Positions 45,810-55,187 of a stretch of DNA of 64,000 bases are shown here, piece after piece. The translations under genes were made by a program, and so were the position numbers. The number at the start of each line of letters is the position of its first letter. Positions within the stretch are counted from its first letter, which is position 1. The DNA is taken from contig CBDHCQ010000004.1 of the NCBI GenBank assembly GCA_965261255.1, positions 3,224,001 through 3,288,000 of the forward strand, in the 5' to 3' direction. The notes below the pieces were generated by a model, which worked only from the letters and a program-made list of their open reading frames with translations, was not told the DNA's origin and made no database searches. Source of the DNA: Bin80 sp965261255 (GTDB lineage Bacteria; Bacteroidota; Rhodothermia; Rhodothermales; Bin80).

Positions 45810-48293
45810 ATGCGTCTCTTAACCTTATCACTACTGCTAATTTGTCTGCCCGCGTACGGGCAGGGAGTGCAGTCCATTACCGAGAAAACAAAGGACATGG
45901 ACAAACGGGACGGCTTCTTTCCCGTGTACTGGCATTCGGATACCGGTGAAATCTATCTTGAAATTCCTGCACTGAATCAGGAGTTCATCTATGTAACTTC
46001 CATGCCTGCAGGGTTGGGATCCAACGACATTGGATTAGACAGAAGCCAGTTAGGCAGTACGCGCTTGGTCCGGTTTGAGCGTAGCGGGCCCAAGATTCTT
46101 CTCGTTATGCCGAATCTGCGCTATCGTGCTGATTCAGAATCAGCAGCAGAGAAAGCCTCCGTCAGTGAGGCTTTTGCGGAAGCCATCCTCTGGGGATTCA
46201 AGGTTGAGGCCGAGGAAGAAAACAGAATCCTTGTAAATGCGACAGATTTCGTTGTTAGAGATGCCAACGGAGTTACTCGCAGGTTACGGGGGGCGCAACA
46301 AGGTAATTTCAGTCTGGACAAGAATCGAAGCGCTCCCGTTCCAGATATGCTTAAGGCCTTCCCGCACAATACCGAGATGGAAGCCCGAATAACGTTCACG
46401 TCTGATGCTCCAGGCCGCTTCGTACGTGATGTGGCAGCTGATCCATATTCGGTGACCCTAAGCGTGCGACACTCATTTGTTATGCTGCCCGATGAAGGGT
46501 ACACTCCCAGAGTGTTTCATCCGGGAGCCGGGTACGGTGCAATAAGCTACATGGATTATGCAGCGCCCATCGGAGAAGATATGGTGAAGCGCTACATTCG
46601 GCGTCATCGCCTGATAAAGGCGGATTCAAGTGCGGTAGTCAGCGACCCCGTGTCACCCATTGTGTACTATCTGGATCCAGGGACACCCGAACCGGTCAGG
46701 GGAGCGCTCCTGGATGGCGCCCGATGGTGGTCAGATGCATTTGAAGCAGCTGGCTTCTCCAATGCTTTTCAGATTGAAATATTGCCGGATGGAGCAGACC
46801 CAATGGATGTACGCTACAATACGATTCAGTGGGTGCACCGTGCTACACGCGGCTGGAGTTACGGATCAAGTGTGACAGACCCCCGCACCGGTGAGATCAT
46901 CAAGGGGCACGTGTCGCTCGGTTCACTCAGGGTCCGACAAGACTACCTTATCGCCGAAGGGCTCCTTGCTCCCTACGGTGACTCACTCACAGCCGACGAT
47001 TCAATGTTGTCCATGTCGCTCGCACGTATCCGACAGCTGTCTGCTCACGAGGTCGGACACACGCTTGGCCTCAGCCATAATTTTGCGTCCTCTGTCAACG
47101 CTCGGGCGTCCGTTATGGACTATCCTGCCCCATATGCCCTGTTTAATGAAGCCGGAGAGATCCAGTTGGATGGGGCCTACTCAACCGGTATCGGAGAGTG
47201 GGACAAGGTTGCCATTGCCTATGGGTATGCTCAGCCGTTACCAAGTGACAGCGAAGAGGGGCTACTGAGCGCAATCCTGCAGCAGGCCTGGAATCGTGGC
47301 TTGCATTATATCACCGACGCCGATGCACGTCCCGCCGGTGCAGCGCATCCACTCGCCAACCTCTGGGACAATGGTGACGATATGGTAAGTGCCCTTCAGC
47401 ACGAAATGGCGATCAGGGATGCTGCTCTGGCGCGTTTTGGTCAAGAGGTTATACGTAAAGGACGTCCACTGGCAACCATGGAGGAAGTGCTGGTCCCACT
47501 CTACCTGCGACACAGGTATCAGGTGGAGGCTACCGTCAAATTACTGGGCGGAGTAACCTACACCTATGCGATGCGTGGAGACAGTCAGGCACTGGTCGAG
47601 CCGGTTACGGGTTCGGTGCAACTGGCAGCGTTGGAAGCATTGTTGGAGGCAGTTTCGCCGGAGGCTCTTCGCGTCCCGGAAAGTGTCCGAACCGGCATGC
47701 CTCCCCGCCCACCTGGGTTTTCGGCGCATCGCGAGTTGTTTGATCGCCACACGGGCCTGACCTTTGATGCTTACACGCCTGCTGCTGCGGTTGCTACGCT
47801 GGTATTTGCTCAGATCCTCAATCCAGCGCGCACAGCCCGTATGACGTATCAGCGTGACCACGACGACACCCTTCCGGATTTTCATGGCGTTATGGAGATT
47901 GTGAGCGACGCAGTCTGGGGAATACCTGTTGCGGATGATCCGTACGATGCCGAACTGCAGCGCGTAGTGCAACAGGTGTGGATTGATGAATTGATTGGAT
48001 TGGCAAATGAGCGTGATGCCGCCCCCGCGGTGCGGGTGATGGTTATGGAACGGCTTCGTGAGTTCAGTGAGTGGCTCGCGGAGGCTGAGGTGCCCCGGCA
48101 GGATACAGAAACCCGCTATCATCGCAGGATGGTACTGGATCAAATTGAGCAATACCTCTTGAGAGAGTACAGCCCTGATGACCGCCGGCCCCGTACAGTG
48201 ATGCCACCGGGCTCTCCGATCGGCGCTGACGTACGCCGCCAAACGCATCATGCGCTACTCTCAGCCACTGCAGTTGAGTGGTGCAGCCACTGA
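45810..48293 (+). CDS. Secreted zinc metalloprotease, DUF5117-type
   Basis: An 827-residue exported protease. I start at the ATG at 45810 because it opens a signal peptide (MRLLTLSLLLICLPAYG). The mature start, KDGFFPVYWHSDTGEIYLEI (here RDGFFPVYW), is typical of the DUF5117 N-terminal domain. The active site is HEVGHTLGLSHN at residues ~411-422, an extended HExxHxxGxxH zincin motif with three His ligands, and SVMDYPAP supplies the Met-turn region. The C-terminal DUF4953-like part is complete. It probably acts on extracellular or periplasmic proteins. The recQ-like gene begins ten bases downstream on the same strand. Confidence 0.9.
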   Translation: MRLLTLSLLLICLPAYGQGVQSITEKTKDMDKRDGFFPVYWHSDTGEIYLEIPALNQEFIYVTSMPAGLGSNDIGLDRSQLGSTRLVRFERSGPKILLVMPNLRYRADSESAAEKASVSEAFAEAILWGFKVEAEEENRILVNATDFVVRDANGVTRRLRGAQQGNFSLDKNRSAPVPDMLKAFPHNTEMEARITFTSDAPGRFVRDVAADPYSVTLSVRHSFVMLPDEGYTPRVFHPGAGYGAISYMDYAAPIGEDMVKRYIRRHRLIKADSSAVVSDPVSPIVYYLDPGTPEPVRGALLDGARWWSDAFEAAGFSNAFQIEILPDGADPMDVRYNTIQWVHRATRGWSYGSSVTDPRTGEIIKGHVSLGSLRVRQDYLIAEGLLAPYGDSLTADDSMLSMSLARIRQLSAHEVGHTLGLSHNFASSVNARASVMDYPAPYALFNEAGEIQLDGAYSTGIGEWDKVAIAYGYAQPLPSDSEEGLLSAILQQAWNRGLHYITDADARPAGAAHPLANLWDNGDDMVSALQHEMAIRDAALARFGQEVIRKGRPLATMEEVLVPLYLRHRYQVEATVKLLGGVTYTYAMRGDSQALVEPVTGSVQLAALEALLEAVSPEALRVPESVRTGMPPRPPGFSAHRELFDRHTGLTFDAYTPAAAVATLVFAQILNPARTARMTYQRDHDDTLPDFHGVMEIVSDAVWGIPVADDPYDAELQRVVQQVWIDELIGLANERDAAPAVRVMVMERLREFSEWLAEAEVPRQDTETRYHRRMVLDQIEQYLLREYSPDDRRPRTVMPPGSPIGADVRRQTHHALLSATAVEWCSH

Positions 48294-48303
48294 AACGTCC
48301 TAC

Positions 48304-50415
48304 ATGATGTCAAAATTGAAGAACCCGGCAAACCTGAGGGAAGTGGCGACTCGTTATCTCTGCGATGCGGTAGGGAACGAGCAGGCGGAATTTCGTGACG
48401 GGCAATGGGAGAGTATTGAACATGCCGTAAAGGGAGAACGGGTTCTGGTTGTCCAGCGAACGGGTTGGGGGAAGACGATGGTCTATACTGTTGCAACCAA
48501 GATCAGGCGGGAAAAAGGCCTGGGACCGTCGCTGATGATATCTCCGCTGCTTGCGCTGATGCGTAATCAGGAAGAAGCAGCGTTTGCGCTTGGGCTCAAG
48601 GCACGCAGGATGACGGGCGACAATTTTGGGGATTGGGAAAAGATTCGGAAGGAACTCCGAAAAGATGAGGTGGATATCCTCATGATCACGCCCGAACGGT
48701 TGGCAAGCGGCCATTTTACCCGGAGCACGCTGCCACTGATCACAAGGGGCCTGGGAATGCTGATCATAGATGAGGCCCACTGCATATCGGATTGGGGACA
48801 TGATTTCCGTCCAGATTATCGGCGTATTCGCAGGGTTCAGCAGGCTATTCCGAAAGGAGCTGCCATTGTTGCCACGACTGCTACAGCGAACGACCGCGTC
48901 GTCCAGGATGTACGGCGGCAACTGGGCGGAGATATTCAGGTTAGTCGCGGGAGCTTGGTCCGGCGCAGTCTACAACTTCACAATCTTACGCTGCCTGATC
49001 CCAAAGTGAGACTGGCATGGATAGCACAGGTGGTGCCACGCCTTTCGGGAAGTGGAATCATTTATGTCCTTACACGTAAGGATGCGGACCTTGTCTCTTC
49101 CTGGCTTCGGTACAAGGGGATCCAAGCGGCATCTTACTACGGTAACGCAGGTCAACGGGAAGAGTTGGAACAACAACTCCTGAACAACGAGATCAAGGCC
49201 CTGGTTGCGACTATCGCCTTGGGAATGGGTTTTGATAAACCTGACCTGAAGTTCATTATTCATTACCAGAGACCTGGGTCAGCTGTGCATTACTACCAAC
49301 AGGTGGGACGAGCAGGACGAGGAATTGATGATGCCTACGGTTTTCTGCTTTGGGGGGAAGAGGATGAGCGTATCGTTGATTACTTCATGGACAATGCCTT
49401 CCCCCCTCAGAATGAGATCAATCAAGTGCTCGATGTGCTCGAGAATGCGGATGGCGGTTTAGAGATTGATGCAATCATGGCGGCTGTTAATCTAAAGAAA
49501 TCCAAGATCGAGAAGGTGCTGAAGCTCGCCTCTCTTGAGTCCCCCGCACCGGTTATTCAGCAGGGGCGGGAATGGTATGCAACTGGTGAAGCCGGTGGTT
49601 TCAAGGTTGATCCAGAGTACATTGCCCGGCTAAGGAGAGTTCGCGCATCTGAGAAAGCACAGATGCGTAAATACATGCGTCACAGTGGATGCCTTATGGC
49701 ATTTTTGCAACGGGCCCTAGATGATGATTCTGCGAAAGACTGCGGCCGTTGTCGGAACTGTATGAACAGGGCCAACAAGTCTCACCAGCCCAAACCGGAG
49801 TTGGTAATTGAGGCAGAACAATTCATCAAAAAACGACGGTATGCTATATCGCCCCACCGTGAGTGGCCAATCGCAGAAATCTCGGATCATCCCATTCACG
49901 AACGCGGCATCACGATTGACAAAGCTCATCGTATGCTGCCGGGGTTTGCGCTTTGCAGAGCTTTCGATATGGGGCTTGGTGATCAGATTTTGAGGGAGCG
50001 AAATTATGGAAACCAGTATTCAAAGATAGTGGTGGATGCGTTCGTGAACAGGTTACAGGAATGGGCTAAGAATAAAGGAATTGGATGCGTAACCTATGTG
50101 CCTCCACGTAACAACCGGCGGCATGTGCCGCTCTTGGCAGCGGCAGTTGCTGAGCAACTTGGAAGACCCCTGGTTCACGCTGTTGCGAGGACCGGCGAGG
50201 GGGCACGGCAGAGTGATCAGAAAAATGAGGTGCAGCGTGCTCTTAATGTGGCCAATGCATTTATGATCGAAAGATCCTGCAAACAGTCAACGCTCCTGAT
50301 CGATGATATAAGTGTCAGTGGTTGGACAATGGTCACGGCTTCAGCGCTGTTACGCCATGATGGATGTCCAAGCGTACGACCAGTAGCCTTGGTCAAACAT
50401 AGCTTGTCTGGATGA
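48304..50415 (+). CDS. RecQ-family helicase fused to a phosphoribosyltransferase domain
   Basis: A 704-residue protein. Residues ~25-380 are a RecQ-type SF2 helicase: Walker A variant QRTGWGKT (normally G-G-G-K), DEAH box IIDEAHCISDWGHDFRPDY, motif III VATTATAND and motif VI YYQQVGRAGRG. Zinc-binding cysteines follow (SGCLMAF, then DCGRCRNC at ~480-486). Residues ~530-704 lack an HRDC domain and instead form a phosphoribosyltransferase-like (ComF-like) domain with the PRPP-loop pattern LLIDDISVSGWTM. Starts at 48304 and 48307 are equivalent. It is translationally coupled (ATGA overlap) to two DprA-like genes. The combination suggests processing of unwound DNA, possibly in defence or DNA uptake. 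Confidence 0.85.
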   Translation: MMSKLKNPANLREVATRYLCDAVGNEQAEFRDGQWESIEHAVKGERVLVVQRTGWGKTMVYTVATKIRREKGLGPSLMISPLLALMRNQEEAAFALGLKARRMTGDNFGDWEKIRKELRKDEVDILMITPERLASGHFTRSTLPLITRGLGMLIIDEAHCISDWGHDFRPDYRRIRRVQQAIPKGAAIVATTATANDRVVQDVRRQLGGDIQVSRGSLVRRSLQLHNLTLPDPKVRLAWIAQVVPRLSGSGIIYVLTRKDADLVSSWLRYKGIQAASYYGNAGQREELEQQLLNNEIKALVATIALGMGFDKPDLKFIIHYQRPGSAVHYYQQVGRAGRGIDDAYGFLLWGEEDERIVDYFMDNAFPPQNEINQVLDVLENADGGLEIDAIMAAVNLKKSKIEKVLKLASLESPAPVIQQGREWYATGEAGGFKVDPEYIARLRRVRASEKAQMRKYMRHSGCLMAFLQRALDDDSAKDCGRCRNCMNRANKSHQPKPELVIEAEQFIKKRRYAISPHREWPIAEISDHPIHERGITIDKAHRMLPGFALCRAFDMGLGDQILRERNYGNQYSKIVVDAFVNRLQEWAKNKGIGCVTYVPPRNNRRHVPLLAAAVAEQLGRPLVHAVARTGEGARQSDQKNEVQRALNVANAFMIERSCKQSTLLIDDISVSGWTMVTASALLRHDGCPSVRPVALVKHSLSG

Positions 50416-51734
50416 TCATGACCTGGCCCCTGTCCGACGATACCAATGTGACTTTGCTTCTATGTGCCTGGTTCGGTGGAGAACAGGAGCATAAGCCTCT
50501 CACATTACCGGAATATAATCTGCTGGCGACATGGCTTCACCAAAATGACCATCGTCCAATGGACTTGGTTCGGGGCTCATGTGCTGAGAATGCGGCACAA
50601 GAGACGCGCCTTGGCCACCATCGGATATCCGGGCTTCTGGAGCGCAGGATTACTTTGGGATTTCACCTTGAAGAGTGGCAGCGCAGAGATTTTTGGATCC
50701 TTGGCCGCGGGGATGCAGCGTATCCGAAGAGAATAAAACAGTCCATGAAGTCACAGGCACCCCCAGTCCTGTTCGGGACCGGGGAAGTAACGATCATTGA
50801 TCAGGGCGGCACAGCGATTGTTGGACCGGAGGGGGCAACGCAGCAGTCAGCGGAAAGCGTCCAACAGCTGGCAAAATTTTATGCAGAGAATGGTAATGCA
50901 ATAATTGTTGCTGGGAGACAGTCTATTGGGGAAAATGCGGTCAAGAGTGCTCTTGATGCTAAGGGATCCGTTATATGGGTGCTCCAGGGAGATGAACTAA
51001 GTATACCCTTGGAAAAACCAGTTCGCAGATCCAGGACGGCCGGAGACACGGTTTTGCTATCTAGTCGCAGTCCCGTTGATAAACGGCCATTGAGCGAAGA
51101 GCCACAAGTGGGACAAATGCTGATGACGTTGTGTGATTCGGTAGTCTATGTGGATAGCTCAGAGATCAGTACGGACCGGTATTGCGTGGAATTGGCCGTG
51201 CGTGAATTTGTTGGATTGAGAAAGTGCTTTGTGCATGTTAGTGGAGAGCCTACAGAATCCGCGTTCGAGTTAACCGACTCCGGCGCGGAGTTTTGGAAAA
51301 AAGAGTCGCTTGAGATCAGCGACGAGTCTCTTGAAGTGCAGCCGGAAGTGACTGAGGGCTCGCCAGAACGCTCAGATACAAGCGAGCAAGAGCCCACACA
51401 GGCCGACGATCCCGATCCTGAGATCAAATTGAGCGAGGCGGCAGCGTCGCAATCAATTGATCAGGAAAGTAGCTCGGAAGAGGTAAGCGAATCGGAAGCG
51501 GTACACACTGAATCCGATGATGAAGTAAAGCAGGAGCCCCAGACAGAGACTGGGGATAATCGAGGAGATTCCCCTCTCTACAGAGAATGCATTCAAGGCG
51601 AATTGTTTGAACTGGACGAGGTGTCGACAGGCAGAGAGGAAAACATCGAGGATGATGACGACGAAGTCGACATACTCGCGACAACAGACTCGAGCGCCCA
51701 GATCGACTTGTTTAGCTCCATTACCGATGAGTGA
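50412..51734 (+). CDS. DprA-like protein 1 with acidic, clamp-motif tail
   Basis: A 440-residue protein. Residues 1-125 contain a helical N-terminal part (LLLCAWFGGEQEHKPLTL, and LLERRITLGFHLEEWQRRDFW as the DprA-like lead-in). Residues ~125-280 resemble the DprA/Smf Rossmann fold: GGTAIVGPEGATQQSAES replaces the usual G-S-R nucleotide motif, then GNAIIVAGRQSIGENAV, GSVIWVLQGD and VVYVDSSE. Residues ~295-440 are an acidic, Ser/Glu-rich, probably disordered tail containing QGELF (395-399) and QIDLF (430-434), both fitting the bacterial sliding-clamp-binding pentapeptide. DprA normally loads RecA on ssDNA; this divergent version may have another role. Confidence 0.75.
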   Translation: MIMTWPLSDDTNVTLLLCAWFGGEQEHKPLTLPEYNLLATWLHQNDHRPMDLVRGSCAENAAQETRLGHHRISGLLERRITLGFHLEEWQRRDFWILGRGDAAYPKRIKQSMKSQAPPVLFGTGEVTIIDQGGTAIVGPEGATQQSAESVQQLAKFYAENGNAIIVAGRQSIGENAVKSALDAKGSVIWVLQGDELSIPLEKPVRRSRTAGDTVLLSSRSPVDKRPLSEEPQVGQMLMTLCDSVVYVDSSEISTDRYCVELAVREFVGLRKCFVHVSGEPTESAFELTDSGAEFWKKESLEISDESLEVQPEVTEGSPERSDTSEQEPTQADDPDPEIKLSEAAASQSIDQESSSEEVSESEAVHTESDDEVKQEPQTETGDNRGDSPLYRECIQGELFELDEVSTGREENIEDDDDEVDILATTDSSAQIDLFSSITDE

Positions 51735-52626
51735 TTTGCCGGCCGATGATGCCCGTGCAGTGCTTTTGCTATGCGCATTTCAGGGAGGTGAAAAGAAGCA
51801 CCATCCACTAGAGCTTGCGGAGTATAACCGTGTGGCCACCATCCTTTATCGGCGTCAAAAGAGACCCGCGTTTCTCCTTGGTGATGCACCGGTGAATGAA
51901 ATTGCCAGAAGCGCCCAAGTTAATCCTGCCCGACTTCAATGGCTCCTTGATCGTCGGATCAATCTGGGATTTTGTCTGGAAGAGTGGCAGCGAAAAGGTT
52001 TTTGGATCTTTGCCCGAAGCGATAAAGAATATCCGGCAAGAATTCGAAGCAGGATGCGCATAGAAGCACCGTCGTTGATCTTTGGTACAGGACATAAGAC
52101 GCTTCTGACGAACGGGGGATTAGCTATTATCGGGCCTGATCAGATCCCGCTGGGCCGGTCAAGAAAAGCCTGTGAAGCTGCGAGAGAGGCCGTAGAGAAG
52201 GGGCAGACCGTCATTGTGACGGGACACCTAAAGATGGCGAAAGACCTTGTGAATGTAGCCCTGGAACACTCAGGGTGTGTTATTTGGGTATTGCATGATG
52301 GATCACTTAGGCAGCGCCTCGAGAAACGTAATCGTCAAGCACTTAGCAGGGGACAAATGGTTCTCATTACGGTGCAGAGTCCAGAAGCTCCACAGAAATC
52401 TGGTGATCGAGGATTCGTTGGATCATTGGCAACAGCGTTGGCTGATGAGCTGCTCTATGTGGATGGTTCAAAAAACAGCAATGATCAGTTTAGGACAGCT
52501 TCTGCGGCTCTTGGGTTTGCCAAAACCGCGGACCATTTTCTGCGGTCGAAACTGTTTAGGTTATTGGTTGGACGTAAAGTTTCTCAAACAGCCGAACAGC
52601 TTAAGGAGCTCGGTGCGGGGGCGTAG
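51727..52626 (+). CDS. DprA-like protein 2
   Basis: A 299-residue paralogue of the preceding protein without the acidic tail. I start at the ATG at 51727, which overlaps the upstream stop by eight bases; the frame upstream is only a shadow of the acidic tail. Shared motifs are LLLCAFQGGEKKHHPLEL, LLDRRINLGFCLEEWQRKGFW, GGLAIIGPDQIPLGRS, KGQTVIVTGHLKMAKDLV and GCVIWVLHDG. As in paralogue 1 the G-S-R motif is replaced (G-P-D), and R-N-R-I-x-A is lost. The C terminus has a short helical, winged-helix-like segment (VSQTAEQLKEL). The 3' end overlaps the convergent thiL gene by 26 bases. Confidence 0.72.
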   Translation: MSDLPADDARAVLLLCAFQGGEKKHHPLELAEYNRVATILYRRQKRPAFLLGDAPVNEIARSAQVNPARLQWLLDRRINLGFCLEEWQRKGFWIFARSDKEYPARIRSRMRIEAPSLIFGTGHKTLLTNGGLAIIGPDQIPLGRSRKACEAAREAVEKGQTVIVTGHLKMAKDLVNVALEHSGCVIWVLHDGSLRQRLEKRNRQALSRGQMVLITVQSPEAPQKSGDRGFVGSLATALADELLYVDGSKNSNDQFRTASAALGFAKTADHFLRSKLFRLLVGRKVSQTAEQLKELGAGA

Positions 52627-53629
52627 TTGACTGTATCACGCTGAAATGGTCGTGTCCTGCTGGCACCAACGGTTCAACGGAGTCATCTGTTCGATGAAGC
52701 AAGATGTCTTTTTCCGTGATGACTCCAATCGTGTAAAAGGATTTCGGATTCGCCTTTTGTAGGTCATGCGCCGAAGCTGTGAAGAGTAATTCATAATCAT
52801 CTCCGCCGTTGAGAGCATAATCAACTGAACCCCGCTCGAGAACGGACGCAGCCATCAGTGCTTTGGACAGCGGTAGTCTGGATTCCCATATCGTGGCTCC
52901 ACACCCCGACGCTGCGCAAATATGATGTAACTCATTCGCCAATCCGTCCGAGATATCAATGAGGGCGGAGGGGCGTATGCCCTGGGAGGCCCATTCTTTA
53001 ACAAGATCTAATCGGGGGTTTGGCCGTAGGTGACGAGCGACAAGAAAATCCCAAGCCTTTGATCCAATTGCCTCGGGTTTGATTCCCTGCCGCAGAATAT
53101 CCAGCCCTGCAGCGGCATCCCCCAGGGTTCCGCTCACGCATATCCTGTCACCTGGTCGGGCACCGTTTCTGTAGACGATTTCTGACGCCTTGGCTTCACC
53201 AATAACCGTAATGGTAAGCATTAGAACGGGTGCACGTGTGGTGTCTCCGCCTGCAATCTGCACCCCGTGCACGGAAGCACCAGCCGCAAGGCCTCTATAG
53301 AGCGCTTCCAGGTTTTCCATGGACACAGATCCGGGTATCCCGAGTGCTATCGTAGCCAGAACAGGGCGAGCGTTCATCGCAGCAATATCACTGAGGTTGA
53401 CGGCCATGGCCTTATAGCCAGCGTCCTCCATACTGTAGAACCCAAAATCGAAATGATATCCTTCGATCAGGGCATCTGTTGTCACCACCTGTACCCTATC
53501 GTGATTGGAGCGATAAACTGCCGCATCGTCACCGATCCCCGCAATAATCGGCGGTTCAACATTCGGGGAACCAATTGAGGTCAGTTGATGGATCAGATTG
53601 AACTCCCCGGCCTGCTCAATACTGGACAT
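52601..53629 (-). CDS. thiL: Thiamine-monophosphate kinase
   Basis: A 342-residue enzyme that phosphorylates thiamine monophosphate to the active cofactor thiamine diphosphate. I start at the ATG at 53629 (MSSIEQAGEFNLI), as the upstream TTG extension has no similarity. Family motifs are PIIAGIGDDAAVY with the metal-binding Asp pair, TTDALIEGYHFDF, VNLSDIAAMNARP, GGDTTRAP, LIDISDGLANELHHI and NGGDDYELLF. It is intact. A truncated, frameshifted copy of its first third lies at 60531-60852. It is downstream of, and may be transcribed with, the TPR/cold-shock gene 142 bases upstream. Confidence 0.94.
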   Translation of the reverse strand: MSSIEQAGEFNLIHQLTSIGSPNVEPPIIAGIGDDAAVYRSNHDRVQVVTTDALIEGYHFDFGFYSMEDAGYKAMAVNLSDIAAMNARPVLATIALGIPGSVSMENLEALYRGLAAGASVHGVQIAGGDTTRAPVLMLTITVIGEAKASEIVYRNGARPGDRICVSGTLGDAAAGLDILRQGIKPEAIGSKAWDFLVARHLRPNPRLDLVKEWASQGIRPSALIDISDGLANELHHICAASGCGATIWESRLPLSKALMAASVLERGSVDYALNGGDDYELLFTASAHDLQKANPKSFYTIGVITEKDILLHRTDDSVEPLVPAGHDHFSVIQSTTPPHRAP

Positions 53630-53771
53630 GGCTTCTGGAGGTGATGATTGGCAGCCGCCTATCAAGATGCACCAGTTTGGGTGGGACACTTGTTCTGTCC
53701 GCGCATTTGCAATTACGTTCGTGCATCTGCATTTCTTGATGTATAAAACTGTGCCCGGCTGATACCGTGAT

Positions 53772-55187
53772 TCACGGTGGAGCTTCAATTTTCAGTGCTT
53801 TCCAGCCGAATTTGTTCTTTTTTCGATTGAAACTGAAAACCCGAAGTGCGCTCACTGGCTTGCCGTTCATATCCTCCTGGATCAGGGCTGGGGGCACGAA
53901 AGTGTTATCGACGAAACCGAACCCCTTCTCAAGGACCATTAAGACTCCCTGTGTATGATCGACATCTTCCATGTCTTCTGGATCACAGGGCACAGCAGCA
54001 ATGACGGTTTCGTCTTCTGCAGACAATGTCAGACGCACATAGTCTCCAGGTTTGGGGGGAGCTTTCGAATCAAAAACGCTCAACCTGACGGGAAAAGTTT
54101 TGTCTCTGTTTAGATATGCACCAAAACCCTTTCCCGAGTTATGGAGGTTCTCAACAATGGCTACTCGGTTTATTTGTTTTCCGAACAAGTAATTTGAAGC
54201 GGTGGCTGCCTGTTTTTGCAGAAAAGGTGTAAGCAGGTCTAAATCAACCTTCTCATTATACCAAGTCTCATTGATGAGCCGTTCCATATCGGCTTTTATG
54301 TTCCATCCGTTGCTGATGTAGCAGTCCACTGCGCGCTTAACACACATGGATGCTTCATCTTCAAATTTCTGTGTTACCAGCAACGGTGCAATTTCTTTGA
54401 GCGCAGGTAACGCAAACGTATAATCCCCATGCACACAACAGATAGCTTTTGAGAACAACACGATGGCCGCAACCGGATCTTCTTCCTGGAACGTCATTGC
54501 TAGCGTATGCCAAGCCCATGACTCACTTTGCTTTTTCCTCAAAACTGGTAAGATATACTCTCTTGCCTGGGCAAACTTCTTGGAGAAAATCAGACACTTA
54601 GCTTCATCATAGTCCAACCAAATTCGATTTTTCTTGTCCTTTGCTTCCTGTCTGGTTTTGGCGAAAATCTCACAAATTTGGTCTATCGTCAGTTGCTGCC
54701 GAATATTCTCATTCTCGAGCCACGCCTTTGCTACCTTCCTCGCAAACTTGAACATTAAGCTCGGCAACTCTCCTTTTGGAGACAAGTAGGGCTCCTTATC
54801 TTTATCTTCAAAAAGATCATCTAAGCGTCTGACTGACAGAAGTATTAGCTTCGGTAAGTGTTCAAGGTTTTTGTTGAACTGAAGAATCAGAGTGCGATAT
54901 TCAATGCCGCCGGATGGGATATTCAGCCACTCAATCCAATCAAGAAAAGATTCAATATGCTGTAGCTCACCTGGATTGGGCGTGTGATCACCATTGTTCT
55001 CTATCGCGCGTTGCTTGATTCCGTTTTGTATTTCCTTCAAGTATGCGTAGCACACCCAGAATAGAGCCCCCTTAGCATACTGGTCTTGGGGATTCGCCTC
55101 TGCTTCCGGACGGGCAAGCTCCCAAGCCTCTGCCAATCTCCCGGACTTACGAAGATTGGTAATTTTTTCGTTCAGTTGCCTTTCCAT
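53772..55187 (-). CDS. TPR-like protein with C-terminal cold-shock (OB-fold) domains
   Basis: A 471-residue protein of no recognised named family. Residues 1-330 are helical repeats of TPR character (for example LRKSGRLAEAWELARPEAEA, AKCLIFSKKFAQAREYILPVL, SWAWHTLAMTFQEEDPVAAI). Residues ~345-400 and ~415-470 look like two OB/cold-shock folds: GKGFGAYL and then TQGVLMVLEKGFGFVDNTFV with VSALRVFSFNRKKNKFGW, matching the nucleic-acid-binding face of cold-shock proteins. It overlaps the helicase gene upstream by 41 bases, so the two form a cassette. A frameshifted relic of its last ~35 codons lies at 61001-61108. Confidence 0.65.
   Translation of the reverse strand: MERQLNEKITNLRKSGRLAEAWELARPEAEANPQDQYAKGALFWVCYAYLKEIQNGIKQRAIENNGDHTPNPGELQHIESFLDWIEWLNIPSGGIEYRTLILQFNKNLEHLPKLILLSVRRLDDLFEDKDKEPYLSPKGELPSLMFKFARKVAKAWLENENIRQQLTIDQICEIFAKTRQEAKDKKNRIWLDYDEAKCLIFSKKFAQAREYILPVLRKKQSESWAWHTLAMTFQEEDPVAAIVLFSKAICCVHGDYTFALPALKEIAPLLVTQKFEDEASMCVKRAVDCYISNGWNIKADMERLINETWYNEKVDLDLLTPFLQKQAATASNYLFGKQINRVAIVENLHNSGKGFGAYLNRDKTFPVRLSVFDSKAPPKPGDYVRLTLSAEDETVIAAVPCDPEDMEDVDHTQGVLMVLEKGFGFVDNTFVPPALIQEDMNGKPVSALRVFSFNRKKNKFGWKALKIEAPP

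Noticed and set aside
48250..48303. Upstream ATG for the RecQ-like gene
   Set aside because: It lies inside the zincin coding region, and the added residues have no similarity to RecQ starts; the ATG at 48304 follows the zincin stop.
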